From assembly GCA_000435515.1 (NCBI GenBank), contig FR884149.1, positions 1-23,650 on the forward strand: a stretch of 23,650 bases of DNA, in the 5' to 3' direction. Positions 23,405-23,650 of this stretch are shown piece by piece; within the stretch, counting starts at the first letter, position 1; every line of letters begins with the position of its first letter. This DNA is from Firmicutes bacterium CAG:582. GTDB lineage: Bacteria > Bacillota_I > Bacilli_A > RF39 > UBA660. The translations under genes were made by a program, and so were the position numbers. The notes below the pieces were generated by a model, which made no database searches, was not told where the DNA came from, and saw nothing but the letters and a program-made list of their open reading frames with translations.

Positions 23405-23650
23405 TTATGCGATTCGGAAAGCTGGAGAGACCCCATAAGAGGCGGCCGCACCGTAGCGGCTCCAATCACCATCGCTGTAGACACTAAGGAAGCTGATGGC
23501 AGCGATAGAATAAGCCGAACGAAGCCACCAATATGAATTACTTCCGTTATATTGCTTTATTGCTCCTGCATAACTGCTTGCTGTTACTCCTTGATTTTTA
23601 TAATAATCTAATTGTTTTGATGTTCCTACTGATGTATCATAACTATTACC
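23405..23650 (-). CDS. DGR target protein, C-terminal part (C-type-lectin/DUF6273-like), partial
   Basis: The frame enters from the right edge and ends at TAA 23407-23405: 81 residues visible. They read from GNSYDTSVGT through YYKNQGVTASSYAGAI to YWWLRSAYS, GDWSRYG and GVSPAFRIA-stop. The 'WWLRS ... GVSPAFRI' pattern is the C-terminal signature of DUF6273/C-type-lectin-like domains that serve as DGR variable proteins. The last 36 residues before FRIA are encoded by VR. Variable positions replace Asn-rich template codons with Tyr, Ile, Ala, Ser, Asp, Arg and Gly, as expected for a binding surface. The N-terminal region, needed to tell whether it is secreted or a phage tail protein, is outside the window. 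Confidence 0.9.
   Translation of the reverse strand, partial: GNSYDTSVGTSKQLDYYKNQGVTASSYAGAIKQYNGSNSYWWLRSAYSIAAISFLSVYSDGDWSRYGAAASYGVSPAFRIA
23417..23523 (-). repeat. DGR variable repeat (VR)
   Basis: A 107-bp copy of TR at the 3' end of the target gene. Beginning TTCGTTCGGCT and ending TCTCCAGCTTTC on the minus strand, it matches TR at all non-adenine positions. There are 23 differences: A to G 12, A to T 6, A to C 5. The adenine-poor stretch GGGGTCTCTCCAG at its 3' end is the probable initiation-of-mutagenic-homing region. The stop codon is ten bases further on. Confidence 0.96.

Overview
The window is very AT-rich (AAT/TTA-type codons, long A and T runs), uses TGA as a stop (the reverse transcriptase gene ends in TGA), and has strong Shine-Dalgarno sites and sigma-A-like promoters (TTGACA/TATAAT). 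This fits a low-GC Firmicutes/Bacilli-type bacterium with the standard bacterial code, perhaps a gut-associated Erysipelotrichia or RF39-like lineage. The lineage is inferred from composition and gene style only. Nearly all genes lie on the minus strand.

Layout: (a) 1-150: a strong minus-strand promoter, a possible 22-codon leader ORF and the first codons of a gene leaving the window. (b) 210-5867: a tight minus-strand operon with a HAD 5'(3')-deoxyribonucleotidase, a membrane zinc-ribbon/leucine-rich-repeat protein, a radical SAM-SPASM enzyme, a 118-residue protein ending in 13 Asn, and a membrane protein with two zinc ribbons. (c) 5944-8435: a large HD (HDDC2-type) phosphohydrolase with a degenerate N-terminal duplicate, a transglutaminase/papain-like protein and a small membrane protein. 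(d) 8475-12978: an RND/MMPL exporter fused in frame to an exported coiled-coil protein, divergent from a TetR regulator. (e) 13013-17385: a small exported surface protein, an HD hydrolase, aspS and a DUF3419-like SAM-dependent enzyme. (f) 17543-21133: a six-helix membrane protein, prepilin peptidase, a PilC/type II secretion F protein and two small proteins.

(g) 21177-23650 is the highlight: a complete diversity-generating retroelement (DGR) reading on the minus strand in the order target gene with variable repeat (VR), avd, template repeat (TR), reverse transcriptase. TR (22524-22630) and VR (23417-23523) are both 107 bp. I count 23 mismatches between them, and every one lies at an adenine of TR. 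VR forms the C-terminus of a C-type-lectin-like/DUF6273-like domain ending FRIA-stop. The target's upstream part lies beyond the right edge. Several hairpins in the spacers may mark the homing site and the DGR RNA.

The second system worth attention is the radical SAM-SPASM operon, whose small Ser/Gly/poly-Asn partner could be a modified peptide or protein substrate.
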